Source of the DNA: Poecilobothrus nobilitatus
Taxonomy: Eukaryota; Arthropoda; Insecta; Diptera; Dolichopodidae
Direction of reading: 5' to 3'
Assembly (NCBI GenBank): GCA_947095535.1
Contig: OX352773.1
Span: 267,522,515-267,586,514 of the forward strand
Length of the DNA stretch: 64,000 nucleotides
The notes beneath the pieces were generated by a model. That model had not been told where the DNA came from and did not search any database. It saw nothing but the letters and a program-made list of their open reading frames with translations. Both the position numbers and the translations under genes were made by a program. Shown here piece after piece: positions 12,204-23,942 of this stretch (the first letter of the stretch is position 1; every line of letters begins with the position of its first letter).

Positions 12204-13451
12204 CTGAAAGAAAATTTTAGAAGTTTAAATATAAAGTTTAATATGTAAGAAAATGGTAAAATATAAAAATTAAAATATCTGTAATAGATAATAAAATTTT
12301 AAGAGGAAACAAGTTTTAAAATTCGATAAAAACTTCTAATAAAAAAAAGATAGTAGCAAGAAGTAGCAAACATTGAGTAGTGCAGCAAGAAGTATAAATT
12401 TGAAAAACTTTATTAAATGAAAGAAATATTATTTTGTTATTTTATACTTGATGGTTTTGTTATAATTTACGTAATATTTTCCAATGTTATTTCGTCCTTG
12501 ATCTTTTTTCAAGAATAAAAAATTTCTTTTATGTTTCTCAATTGATTTTTTTTATCTTTGAAATGCTAGCGTGTTCCTATTCATGCTTAATCATTTAATA
12601 AATCATTTTAATGAAACACTTATTGTTAAGTTTTAGTTCCAATTAACCAACTGAATATTTATTTTAATTAACATTGAATCTTAAATATTTTTTATCTTAA
12701 TATAATTTCAACACTTAATTCAATAATTTAAATATGATGCATTCAAAGGCAACCGAAAACTAAACAGTTTTTGTTTTGTATTTTTGTAAGAGAGAAATTT
12801 TTATGAAGTGTCATGAATAATGCAAGGGGGGATGAAAATGTAGAAATGACCTCTACAAAATAATTATTTTTGATACCTTTTAAATAATACACTTTAATAG
12901 TTTGTTTTAAAAAAAATCTGTATGTATATGCATATATGTACATAGTTTTAAGATTCCGGACGAAAAAGTAATATAAATTTATATTTCATATAAAATATTA
13001 AATATAATTTGTATTGTTATTAAAAGCTTCTAACTTGACATATTTTGAATAAAGTTTCGAAAAGGGAGGACGCCCGATTTTTTTTTTAACGTTGCAGAAA
13101 AATATCTTATTTGGCGATGACGATATTAAGGGCTTCAAATTGTCCTTGAGGGAGGCAATTTATTTATAAAGTTTACCACCTTCATTTGTGATCGTTCTCA
13201 AAGTTCCGGTGATTTGGTTACCAAATACTAAAAGCGTACAATAAAATTTCTTATATCTTTACATTTTGCCATAATTTTTTCATTCAACTTTTGTCCATTT
13301 AAAATACTTGGGGATCCTGTTTATATATTATTTATTATAGTTTATAAAGGGTGTTCAAAATTGAGGTATCATTTTAATTTTAATAAAAAAAGACTTTTTT
13401 TTTGAAATATTAAATATATTTTTATTTTCATTTATTACAAATAGGTTCCGG

Positions 13452-14547
13452 TTAATAATGAAAAATTATGTCGGCCAAGTGGCCCCCTCTACTACTTCGG
13501 CAGGCTTCCAATCTTTTACCAAAATTCTGAATCACGTTGTTCAATAAACTGTGGTTGAAATCTGCTCGATACCCAATGGTTGAAATCTGCTCGATAATGT
13601 TATTTTTAAGCTCTTGAATTGTTGTGGGATTATTGCTGTACACTTTCGATTTCACAAAACCCCACAAAAACATAACATTATCCAACGGTGTCAAATCGCA
13701 CGATCTTGGTGGCCACATCACTCCTCCTCTACGAGAAATAATACGATCTTCGAACTTTTCCTTCAAAAGATCCATTGTTTCTCTTGCTGTGTGGCAAGTG
13801 GCACCGTCCTGTTGAAACCACATATTCTCTACGTCCAAATCATCAATTTCCCGCCACAAAAAGCTTCGGATCATCTCCCTGTAGCGATTTCCATTGACCG
13901 TAATCGCATTTCCATTTGCGTTTTCAAAAAAATATGGTCCGATGATTCCTCCTGACCACAAACCACACCAAACCGTAACTTTTTATGGATGTACTGGTTA
14001 CTCTAAGATAACCCTTGGATTCTCTTCACCCCAAATACGGCAATTCTGTTTATTGACGTAGCCATTGAGCTGGAAATGAGTCGGTGAAGATTATTTTGTT
14101 AAAAAAATTCTCATTTTCTTCTTGTTTTTCGATTGCCCAAGAAACGAATTGCCGACGTAATGCATGGTCAGTTGAATTTAATTCTTGATCTTATAAGTCT
14201 TTAAATGGAGATCACGATGCAAAATGTTGAATAATGTGGATGGTTTGATGTTTAATTGCTGCGAACGATGACGAATGGAAGTTTTTGGATCTTCTTCAAC
14301 ACTTCTGCTCACAGCTGCTACATTCTCGGTTGAACGGCCACTACGTTGATAAATCTTGCCTCTGTTATCAAGAACAGATCCAGTTTCTAGAAATTTATCA
14401 ACCATCAGCTTGATGGCACGATTTGTTGGAGCATTTTCTCTACCAAATTTTGTTCGAAATTTCCTAATTACATCTTGAAAACTTTTACCATTTTTCAAAA
14501 AATGTTGTATTAACAAAAACACGTTGTTCCTTCGTGTAACGTTCCAT
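13452..14547 (-). pseudogene. Mariner-like transposase, copy A (dead)
   Basis: The N-terminal helix-turn-helix part (from Met at 14547) resembles the DUF4817-type domain of insect mariner-like transposases and contains an extra T near 14491 that shifts the frame. The catalytic part holds WFQQDGATCHTA and RSCDLTPLD, with 36 residues between the second and third Asp. The region of the first Asp (near 14080) has lost about five bases straight after it relative to the usual DEAHF motif, and a stop (13983-13985) lies before VWCGLWSGG. A further frame change separates the two halves near 14177. The enzyme would cut and paste the element at TA sites; this copy cannot. Confidence 0.85.
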
Positions 14548-14768
14548 ATTAGCTAACCGGAATGTATTTAGAATATACCTAAAGAAACCTCGTATAAAAA
14601 TTCCAGGTAGAAAAAAAATGGCGACAATTTTGAACACCCATTACATATACGAAGTACAATATTTAACACGAAATTTTAGAGAAATTACATAGATTCATCT
14701 TGTAATACAAACAATATTTTGAAATATTAAATATATTTTTATTTTCATTTATTACAAATAGGTTCCGG

Positions 14769-15863
14769 TTAATAATGAAAAATTATGTCGGCCAAGTGGC
14801 CCCCTCTACTACTTCGGCAGGCTTCCAATCTTTTACCAAAATTCTGAATCACGTTGTTCAATAAACTGTGGTTGAAATCTGCTCGATACCCAATGGTTGA
14901 AATCTGCTCGATAATGTTATTTTTAAGCTCTTGAATTGTTGTGGGATTATTGCTGTACACTTTCGATTTCACAAAACCCCACAAAAACATAACATTATCC
15001 AACGGTGTCAAATCGCACGATCTTGGTGGCCACATCACTCCTCCTCTACGAGAAATAATACGATCTTCGAACTTTTCCTTCAAAAGATCCATTGTTTCTC
15101 TTGCTGTGTGGCAAGTGGCACCGTCCTGTTGAAACCACATATTCTCTACGTCCAAATCATCAATTTCCCGCCACAAAAAGCTTCGGATCATCTCCCTGTA
15201 GCGATTTCCATTGACCGTAATCGCATTTCCATTTGCGTTTTCAAAAAAATATGGTCCGATGATTCCTCCTGACCACAAACCACACCAAACCGTAACTTTT
15301 TATGGATGTACTGGTTACTCTAAGATAACCCTTGGATTCTCTTCACCCCAAATACGGCAATTCTGTTTATTGACGTAGCCATTGAGCTGGAAATGAGTCG
15401 GTGAAGATTATTTTGTTAAAAAAATTCTCATTTTCTTCTTGTTTTTCGATTGCCCAAGAAACGAATTGCCGACGTAATGCATGGTCAGTTGAATTTAATT
15501 CTTGATCTTATAAGTCTTTAAATGGAGATCACGATGCAAAATGTTGAATAATGTGGATGGTTTGATGTTTAATTGCTGCGAACGATGACGAATGGAAGTT
15601 TTTGGATCTTCTTCAACACTTCTGCTCACAGCTGCTACATTCTCGGTTGAACGGCCACTACGTTGATAAATCTTGCCTCTGTTATCAAGAACAGATCCAG
15701 TTTCTAGAAATTTTTCAACCATCAGCTTGATGGCACGATTTGTTGGAGCATTTTCTCTACCAAATTTTGTTCGAAATTTCCTAATTACATCTTGAAAACT
15801 TTTACCATTTTCAAAAAATGTTGTATTAACAAAAACACGTTGTTCCTTCGTGTAACGTTCCAT
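14769..15863 (-). pseudogene. Mariner-like transposase, copy B (dead, intact N-terminal half)
   Basis: It shares with copy A the frame change near 15494, the loss after the first catalytic Asp (near 15397) and the stop at 15300-15302, so those lesions predate the duplication. It lacks the extra T of copy A, so the N-terminal DNA-binding half is open from Met at 15863 (MERYTKEQRVFV) to 15495 and includes the segment PTNRAIKLMVEKFLETGSVL typical of the helix-turn-helix. The C-terminal half is open as 14769-15278. A longer reading from 16004 uses TIR and flanking sequence and is not real. Confidence 0.85.
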
Positions 15864-16335
15864 ATTAGCTAACCGGAATGTATTTAGAATATACCTAAAG
15901 AAACCTCGTATAAAAATTCCAGGTAGAAAAAAAATGGCGACAAAATCAAAATGATTCCTCAATTTTGAACACCCATTACATATACGAAGTACAATATTTA
16001 ACACGAAATTTTAGAGAAATTACATAGATTCATCTTGTAATACAAACAATAACTAATTATTGGATGTCAAAATATAATATTAATAATTTTTTTCAACATC
16101 TCCCTGGGCTCCTTAAAAATTTTAAATATTTCATGTTTTTTTTTTTATAACTTTAAAACTTTTAATGTATTTGTTGGTAAAAATGTATGTTGCCTATATG
16201 TATACATAATTTTAACTTTAAATTTTATTAAAAAAAAAAGAGGCATAGGTGCAAAATTAATTTAGTAAAAGTTTACTAAATAAATCATTGAAGTATAATA
16301 AAAAAAATATTCTTTGTATCATTCTATTAAATTAA

Positions 16336-16480
16336 TCTAGTATATATAAAGTAAAAAGTGTGTTTTTTTGTTTGTTTATCTAAGATTTACATGAAAACCA
16401 CCGATTTGATTTCCACCAAATTTAGCAGGAACATTTTTATGAGGCTGGAAGAAATTTTCAAGCTGTAATTTGAAACTGTA
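16336..16480 (+). repeat. Helitron-like 5' end
   Basis: Preceded by A, the sequence begins TCTAGTATATATAAAG, followed by a T/G-rich stretch (GTTTTTTTGTTTGTTT) and then ACCGATTTGATTTCCACCAA. Insect non-autonomous Helitrons typically start with TC, a TATATAAA stretch and then an 'accgatttgat..cca.aaatt' block. No Rep/helicase ORF follows. The matching 3' end is not certain; the best candidate in view is at 25421-25447, 9 kb away. Confidence 0.35.
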
Positions 16481-19403
16481 AATGTATCTCATAATAAATA
16501 ATTAATTGAAATACAATGTTATAAGTCATAATTTCATAAGACATTTCAATTGTCTTCTTTTAAAATCAAAATATAAATTTAAGAATATTTTTGAACTTTA
16601 TTCAATTTATTTTAGAAAAAGAAATTAAAAAAAAATTCAATGACGCCTTGAAATCAATCTTTTTTTGTATTTTCTGTAATTAGTTCAGGTAAAATAAAAA
16701 TTATAGAATTTATTTTTTACTTTCTATACAATTTTTCATTAATTTGGATAATTTCCAAAAAAAATTAATAACATTACTTTGTGTTTAAATTCATATACAG
16801 TACACTTCCAAAAATAAAGCAGCAATAGGTAGCTAATTAAAATCTTTTTTTCGTTGTTTGAAAAACAAAATATGGTAAGTTTGACTTTTATTGTCTTTGT
16901 TTTGTAAGTTTGTTATGTATTTCAAGTTATACAGTCATACCAAAATTTAAACTATTGCTGCCGTATTTTATAGTGGTAGAGTATTTTTTTAAATTAATCA
17001 GAGTTAATAATGATGAGTAAAGCTTAAAAATTTCAAACTTATTGCAATTATTAAAGAAAACAAACCACCAAATTCGCTAAGTAATTATCGTTTAATTTTT
17101 TCTCCTATAAGGAACATAGGGCATCGACTAAATTATTTATAATTTATATTTGACTAAGCTTCAGTTTCTTGATTTATTAGTTTCACCAAGTTGTCGATTA
17201 CCTACTTGGCTATAAACTATTCTCTATTTTAATTAAATTACTAAAAGTTTTTTAAACTTATTTTAAAATGTAATAAAAGAAACATTGCAGAACATAAAAT
17301 CGGGTAACATTTTTTTTTAAATAAAGTTTTCCGTAATACCGCTCTATCTTTAGATTTGGTTATATACCAGATATTAAGGATTGTAAAATTGTAAAATCAA
17401 AAATTTTTCAACACTAGAAGTCACTTTTTTGAAAACAACCGACAAATATCGGTACTAAGTATCATTATCTTATATAACATTAACATCCCGCACCACATTC
17501 TTATTTTAATGAATTGGTATTTACTTACTTATAGGTTTTATTTCAATTTTAGCATATGATATTAATATAATATATACATATATACTTTCCAATATATTTC
17601 CCTCAAAACATTATGAAAAATTTGCAATTATGTAAACTAAAATCTATAAATTTTTAAAAATTCAAATTAAAAATTAACTTTTTATTACCATATGTAAATA
17701 TATAAAAATTATAAATAAAATAAATTGAAGTACATTATTTAAAACATTACGATTTACGCCATTTATAAATTGCTGAATGTTTTTTTTTTTTAAATAATTA
17801 ATTTAAAAACTATATTTATAACAAAATATGTTACGTTCAGTTAAGAGAGAACGCGCTACAAACTAAAATTAAAAAAAAACTTCAAGTATTATTGCCGTTG
17901 CCGCAAAGCTTATTTTCATTTACAACTTTATTTTCAATAAACAAAACTTCACGATAAGACAGTTCGGAACCCCAAATGATTACCATTTAATAAAAACTGC
18001 AATATTAATGAATGCATTTAGTGATAAATTGAAATATTGAAATAATATATTATATAAAAGAACCTTAACTCTTATGATAAGAAAATATATTATGCAAATA
18101 TATATGTACTAAATAAATTGAAATGTAATTAAAATTATTTACAAATTATATTACGGAAGTGTAAATGAATTTTAAGATTTGGTTTGAAATATTGAACATT
18201 TTACATTTGTGTTCTTACGTAATTGCTTTTTAGATTGTGTGTATGTATATAATGATTCTACTGTTTATATAAGTTTATAAGTTATATATAATACTAAAAA
18301 ATTCTATTAAAATTATTTGTTTTATTTAAAGAAAATTGTATTGCATACTTTTTTATTGTTTATATAAATTTCGATAATTTTTTATTATTAGTTTATTTAC
18401 TTACTAATAAGATCATTCATATGTATATATTTATTTAATCAATAAAACATATTTTTTTAATTATAATTACGACAAAACTCTTTTATAATAATTAGAATTC
18501 GCTTAATGTTGTTAATGTTACTTTTTCTTAAAAGTTATATATTATGGTTATATAAGAATATTTATTATAAGATTTCAACGATGAAATATTAAAAATAAAT
18601 CAAAAACGAAAAGTAAATAGTTTATTTATTAAGTATAGTTGAAGTATATGTTGTATACTTAATGTTCTACAGAAGCAGGTTAACAACCAATCATCTTCTA
18701 TAATATATAAGGTCTTTATAATATATAAGATCTTTACCTTATTTTTAAATAATGATAATAAAGTTCGATTAAAGAAAATATTTTTACATCGGTTAGTAAT
18801 AAAATAAGTTAAAGTGCTTCTACTTTTAACCATCATAAATGAAGCGTTATACGTTATTTAGTTTTTTTAAAATTTTGTTCTTCGAAATCTTGTTGTCTTT
18901 ATTTTTTAAAATTTGACTTTTCTTAAAAAATCTTGCTAAATTTTGTTAATTTTTATGTGCAAAGCATTTTTTCGGAGTCGCAAAATTATTCAAATCAATG
19001 AGTTTATAAGCAGTTATATCTATATAATAAAGGCAAAGGTTTACAGAATATGTATATTGATTTTCAAGCAAGATTCTGAATTATGAGACAATTTATAGTT
19101 GGTTAAAAAATTAGATTATCAAAAATTAAATTTATAAATAAAAAAAAAAAAAAAAAAGAGATTTTAATAAATATTGAATATTGGGGGTGCCCCAACTAAA
19201 TTAAAATATGAAATAAAATAAAAACTAAAACAAGATTTCATAAATATAAACTTTTTTTTTTAATATATCGTCCAGATATAAATATCTGCCGATATTTTTA
19301 GAACCCTTTTCCCTTTAGCATGTGGACCATCTCGGTACAAGTATTAAATTATAATTATTTAATATTGTGTTTACATTATTTTTATTATATTTTATAATAT
19401 ATT

Positions 19404-19476
19404 TGACCTGACCGGGGTTTGAGCCCGAGACCTTTCGTCTGAAAGACCGGTGACTTACGCACTGCACCATTGGTCA
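19404..19476 (-). repeat. tRNA-like sequence, probably tRNA-derived repeat or pseudogene
   Basis: On the minus strand this 73-nt stretch has a good box A (TGGTGCAGTGCG) and a box B-like block (GGCTCAAACCC), a T-stem TCGGG/CCCGG with a 7-nt loop and a D-stem GTG/CAC. The ends pair for 5 bp only (TGACC/GGTCA), and the anticodon arm folds best as CTTTC/GAAAG with a 4-nt loop. I do not assign an anticodon. A working tRNA gene is unlikely; a SINE head or decayed tRNA is likelier. Confidence 0.45.
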
Positions 19477-19737
19477 GATAAACCTTATATAACATATTAA
19501 ATTTAATAAAAATTGTGAAATAACTTTACCGAATATAAAGTATTACACTAAACAGTTTGGCATTTGGAAAGGAAAAAAAAAATCTGACAAGACAATTAAA
19601 AAACAAGTAAATGTAATAGTAAGTCGCTGCAACCCACTGATTAATATCCTACACCTGAAAAATTCAAATTAAATTAAAAATATATGTTATTTTAGTTATG
19701 TGTTTAATATAAGGTAAAAACATAAACCCTTTTAGAA

Positions 19738-20410
19738 CCCTTGTACAAGTTCAATTTCAAGTTTCTATCTTTATTAAATTCGAAGATATGCTTGTTAAAC
19801 CTTGATAGACGTGTGTCAGCTACCCAAACTGCCATTCTAGTTTATCTTAAATTTCAAGGACATAAAGAAAACATTGCAGAATACCCTTGTACCAATTTTA
19901 AAGGTCCTATTTTTATTGGTTTTGCAGCTAGTCTTGTTTGCTATTTGGCTAGTTCGACAGCATATAAAATCCAAATCCATGGCTTAAACCATCTCAAATA
20001 CAAGTTTTCAATTTTAAAGGAAATGAAACATGACAGAACATCCTTGTACCAAATGTAAAGGCTCTATTTTTATTGATTTTGTAGATATGCTCGTTTGCTC
20101 TTGGGCTCGTTCGAAAGTTTCCAAATTTCGAACCCATCAATCGAATTTTCCCAGAAGCAATCTCCGCCTTATTTTCGTAATTAGTAACCTACACTATATA
20201 AATTTCATCAAGATATAGCTTTATTAGTTTTTGAGTTTTTGTGTGAACGGACAGACAAACGGACGGACAACGTTAAATCAACTCAGGACTAAGTGTCACT
20301 TTATTAAGAATATATATACATGTCCATACTTAACTTTCTTCCTTTCCTTCCTACAAACATCATACCAAAGTTAATATACCCTATACTTTAGGTGTAGGGT
20401 ATAATAAGGA
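19738..20410 (+). repeat. Three-unit degenerate tandem repeat with fly-type repeat tail
   Basis: Related units begin at 19738, 19884 and 20041 (CCTTGTACCAA..., then TCTATTTTTATTGATTTTG... and GATATGCTCGTTTGCT...), so the unit is about 146-157 bp. They are followed by GTGAACGGACAGACAAACGG (20251) and an end reading ATACCCTATAC...GTAGGGTATAA (near 20377-20403). Repeats with GACGGACAGACGG tracts and an 'agggtataa' end are widespread in fly genomes. ORFs at 19741-20218 are readings of the repeat, not genes. Confidence 0.5.
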
Positions 20411-22630
20411 CTGACTATATCCAAAAAATATAAGCAAGTAGCTTGAAATTAACAAAACAAATACAAGGATTAATTATTACTTAGGTATATTACAACTATA
20501 AAAAAATGTTGGTTTAGACTTCTAACTAAATTTAGGGAATAATTTCTACAAAATTTGACTTTATTTTAAGGAGCATTTAACATGCATTTAACATTTTCAA
20601 AATAGGTATAATTGATGTAAAACCTTGCTCGAAACTACAATGAAATGTAAACTTCTTCAAAAAAAAAAAAGGGAACAACTTTTAAGATTGTACAATAAAT
20701 TTTTTAGTACCTGCACGTATGTTCTGTCATACAATCTTCTCATAATTTTAAATGTTAAAAGATAATAAATATTAAAATTTTCGCACATTAAAAAAAAAAC
20801 TGTAAGAGAAATAAAAACTAATATACATATTATGTACTTAATAGCTTGTACTAATTTAAAAAAAAAAATTAACAATTTTTGAAAAAATATACTAAAAAAT
20901 TAACTAAAAATTCACCTGTGTTTACATTAAGGAGAAATGATTAACTGATAATTTTGAAATATAAATGTCCACAATTGTTTATTTTGTTACTTTTATTATA
21001 AATTATTTTATTTTATTATAAATTTTTACACTTAAGATACGATCATTAACCCACAGAAACAGAAACAAAAAGAAAAGAAAAACAAAAAAAACTAAAGTGA
21101 GTTAAAATGAGCACCTTTTATAATAATTTGTCATATGTGCTGATGAGTGATGACTAACAAAAGTTGTTTTATTAATACATACCTATTCTATAATATTAAA
21201 TATTCATATTATATGTACTAAGTATATAGTGTAATGGTGTTTTTATGTATGTACCTATATGTATATGTAGATAGATATATGTACATATGTTTGATTTTAG
21301 ATTGTGTCATAAACAAATATACATTTATGGTATATCTTTTATTTTTGGTTTTTTATTATTTCTTTTAGTTATTTGTTTTTTTTTTTAACAGTTACTCTTA
21401 GAAAGTTAATAAATTTTCCATATTTATAATTTTAACTTAGTTAGTTTATTAGCTATTAATTTTTAAATTTTGTAAAAGCTTTTTTTTTTTGTATAAAATA
21501 GGTATGACGTACCTATATTATATGCATACATATATGCATACATATGTACATACATATATCTAAATAATAAAATGAATTGAGGGGAACTTAAACTTTTAAC
21601 TATCTTTTTTGGTTACAAGTTACAACCATACATTTATACCTAGGCACATACTAATAAATAATCTAATAATAATTTCTAATAATCCATATTTGTGAATTTG
21701 TGATTAGAAAATGTTTATGGTCACAATGGTCACAAAACTAAATTTATGTTTAAATGTGTAATTATAACAGTAAAACTCTGGTTTGTAAAAATTAAATTTG
21801 ATTAGAGAATTTTAGAATCTTAGAAAAGAGAATTTTAGAAAATATTGAATTGCATTTTAATAAGAATATTATACGATAAACATTTTTAAGGATTAAGGAT
21901 TTATCATCAGTAAAAAAATTAAGGACTTTTAATAAAATTAATTAGTTTTTACTTAGAGTTCAACTTTAAACCTATTATGACACTGTTAAATTTTCATTAG
22001 TGTGAAGAGAAACAGTATTATATGTAATAAAAATGTATAAATCTCATGTTTAATACATTAATATAATTTGTAATACATTAAAAATGTAATTCAATTTCAA
22101 AATTTTCAACCACCAAATCATTTTTGTTTTGACATTTGCAACTTAATTTTGGAAGAATAGCTGTTTATTTGAATAATCAGTTGGTAAAATTAAAAAGAAT
22201 ATCGCGAACTTCTTCCGATAATATTTTTCTCATTTTTTATTATAATTTAAGATTTCTAAACCGCAATAATATTTACTTTTGTAAATACATACATATTATG
22301 ATATTTTGTAAATTAAATGACAAATGACGTTTAATATAATGCACTTATTTACATATATATTAATTTCTTTTTAATATATATGCAGTCTCTTACTCTCTTT
22401 TAAATGTAGTTGATAGTTTAATAGTTTTTAATGTATTAAAAATGTAAAAAGAATGAAGTGTCACATAGACTTAACCAAATTAAATCTTTTAGTTACTTTT
22501 ATATGATATTCTACTGTTTTTTATTTTTTTTGAGAAATTTATGAATGGATAAGCAGTAAGCACTAAAGAAGTTCATTCAATCGCATAAATTTTTGTAAAG
22601 AAAAATTTTGATAGAAGATAATATATTATA

Positions 22631-22658
22631 AGACACCATTAATAAGTTAATGGTGTCT
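22631..22658. other. Perfect 12-bp hairpin with 4-nt loop
   Basis: AGACACCATTAA, loop TAAG, TTAATGGTGTCT. The stem is perfect and contains more G/C than its surroundings. Pairing does not extend convincingly beyond it, so it is too short for a typical microRNA precursor. It may be a footprint or a cruciform site; no function is assigned. Confidence 0.5.
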
Positions 22659-23554
22659 GTTCTAATTATGGTTTACCGACATAAAAACAAAACAAAACAA
22701 AAAAAAAATAGAACAAAGGTAATAAGAAAATAAATGTTTCTTTTGTGGTTTTAAAATTAATATTTAGTACATTTAATATCATAGTTATTCAAAGATAACA
22801 ACTATTAAATTAATCATAAACTAATTTGAGTTCAAAACATAAAAAAAAACAGTAAAGCAAAATTTTATTCAGTTAAAAAGAATTTTAAAAAGTTAAAAAA
22901 TTTATAATACAATTTTTAATCAAAAATTTCTGTAAAAAAAAAAATAAAATAAAAACTATAAAAAAAACATTAGATATAATTATTATTGACATTAGATAGG
23001 TGACTTGATTGATATCGATACATTGGGCAATTTGCACTGATTACAATTTTTTATTGATAAACATTTTACTGGAAAGCTACTTTTTTTTTTTAAAAAAAAG
23101 AAGAGGTTTTCTGTAGTAACTCTAAATACAATTTTAAAATTTCGGAATGTATTTGTTTTTTTTTTTAAATTTAAATTCAGTGCTTAACTGAAATTTTTAT
23201 AAAAAAATTCTTATATTGTTACATAAAAATAATTGTTTTATGTACTTGGTAAGTAAGCACTTGGTCATATTTAAATAATTATCTGGAAAACTGTAAAAGA
23301 TAAGAAAATATGTATGAACTTAAATTAAAACTGAGGAATAGGTGATTTTGAAAATGAAATAAAATTGATAGACTAATAATGGTTTTTTATGCAAAAATTA
23401 CAGTTTTTTTTATAAAAACAGTGTAAAATATTAATTTTTTTGTATTTTAACCTTGTAACTCTTCAACTATGAAAGATAAATAAAAGTTGGAATATTAGTG
23501 TGACAGCCCATAACTTCAGCTAGCTACCAACACTTACACGAATCTTTTATGTTA

Positions 23555-23765
23555 TACAGGGGCCTTTCTTTGAAAAGTTGTATATATAAGTTCAATGATA
23601 TTGTACCTATATATTTAAAAAGTTAACGAAATTACTTTGAAGGGCGTTATCTCGGAAACCGTTAGAAATAGACTCCCCCCTCCCCCCCAGAACAATTTTT
23701 TGTTTTTTCATGAATTTTTCTATCACGTCCGTTCTTCGTGACCCTTGAGTTCCGAAAACTCTGTA
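23555..23765. repeat. Short TA-flanked repeat related to the foldback element at 29.7 kb
   Basis: It starts TACAGGGGCC and ends CTCTGTATA. It holds ATCTCGGAAA...AGAAATAGACTCCCCCCTCC followed by an AATTTTTTGTT block, then a TATCAC-GTCC-G block. The same order occurs at 29912-30024 in the foldback element (ATCTCGAAAA...AGAATAGATCCCCCCTCC, AATTTTTTGTT, CATCACCTCCTG, ending CCCTGTATA). It is probably a diverged member of one MITE family. Confidence 0.5.
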
Positions 23766-23942
23766 TATGAAGGATAAATATTATATATAATTCTATAATA
23801 TAATACACAAGATGTTGGCGAGACCTTGCCAACATGTAAAAAAATATATTTTATATCTATAATAAAACACTCACACTGAATGTAAACTAAACTGGCAATG
23901 ATGATATTTCTGTATATTTATTTAATAAGTTAAAATTTTATA

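Larger units (their letters stand above)
13347..15976 (-). mobile_element. Tc1/mariner-superfamily element, tandemly duplicated inside its own insertion
   Basis: The outer ends are inverted repeats: the left end GGGTGTTCAAAATTGAGG (from 13349) recurs in reverse at the right end (to 15974), continuing for about 33 bp with a few mismatches. The pair is flanked by TA at 13345-13346 and 15977-15978, the target duplication of this superfamily. Between the ends are two near-identical transposase pseudogenes on the minus strand, head to tail. Only one pair of complete TIRs brackets both. At the junction (14641-14716) is a copy of the right flank rather than a second insertion, so this is one insertion followed by a 1.3-kb tandem duplication. 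Confidence 0.85.
13400..16051. repeat. Tandem duplication, unit about 1.32 kb (13400-14716 and 14717-16051)
   Basis: Unit A runs from TTTTGAAATATT at 13400 to CAAACAATA at 14716, and unit B from 14717 to 16051. Both contain most of the mariner-like element plus about 74 bp of DNA to the right of its TA target site. By eye they differ by one substitution (near 14396), one extra T in unit A (14491-14495) and a 19-bp deletion in unit A close to its right TIR (near 14626). The breakpoint shows almost no homology. Such identity means a recent event or an assembly duplication. Confidence 0.88.

Noticed and set aside
13614..15272. Plus-strand ORFs MNCCGIIAV... and MGLLLYTFD... in both mariner copies
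   Set aside because: Antisense shadows of the transposase; they occur twice only because the unit is duplicated.
15495..16004. Extended transposase start at 16004
   Set aside because: The extra N-terminus translates flank and TIR sequence; the family-like Met is at 15863.
22631..22658. MicroRNA precursor
   Set aside because: The stem is only 12 bp and pairing does not extend; pre-miRNA stems are about 22 bp or more.
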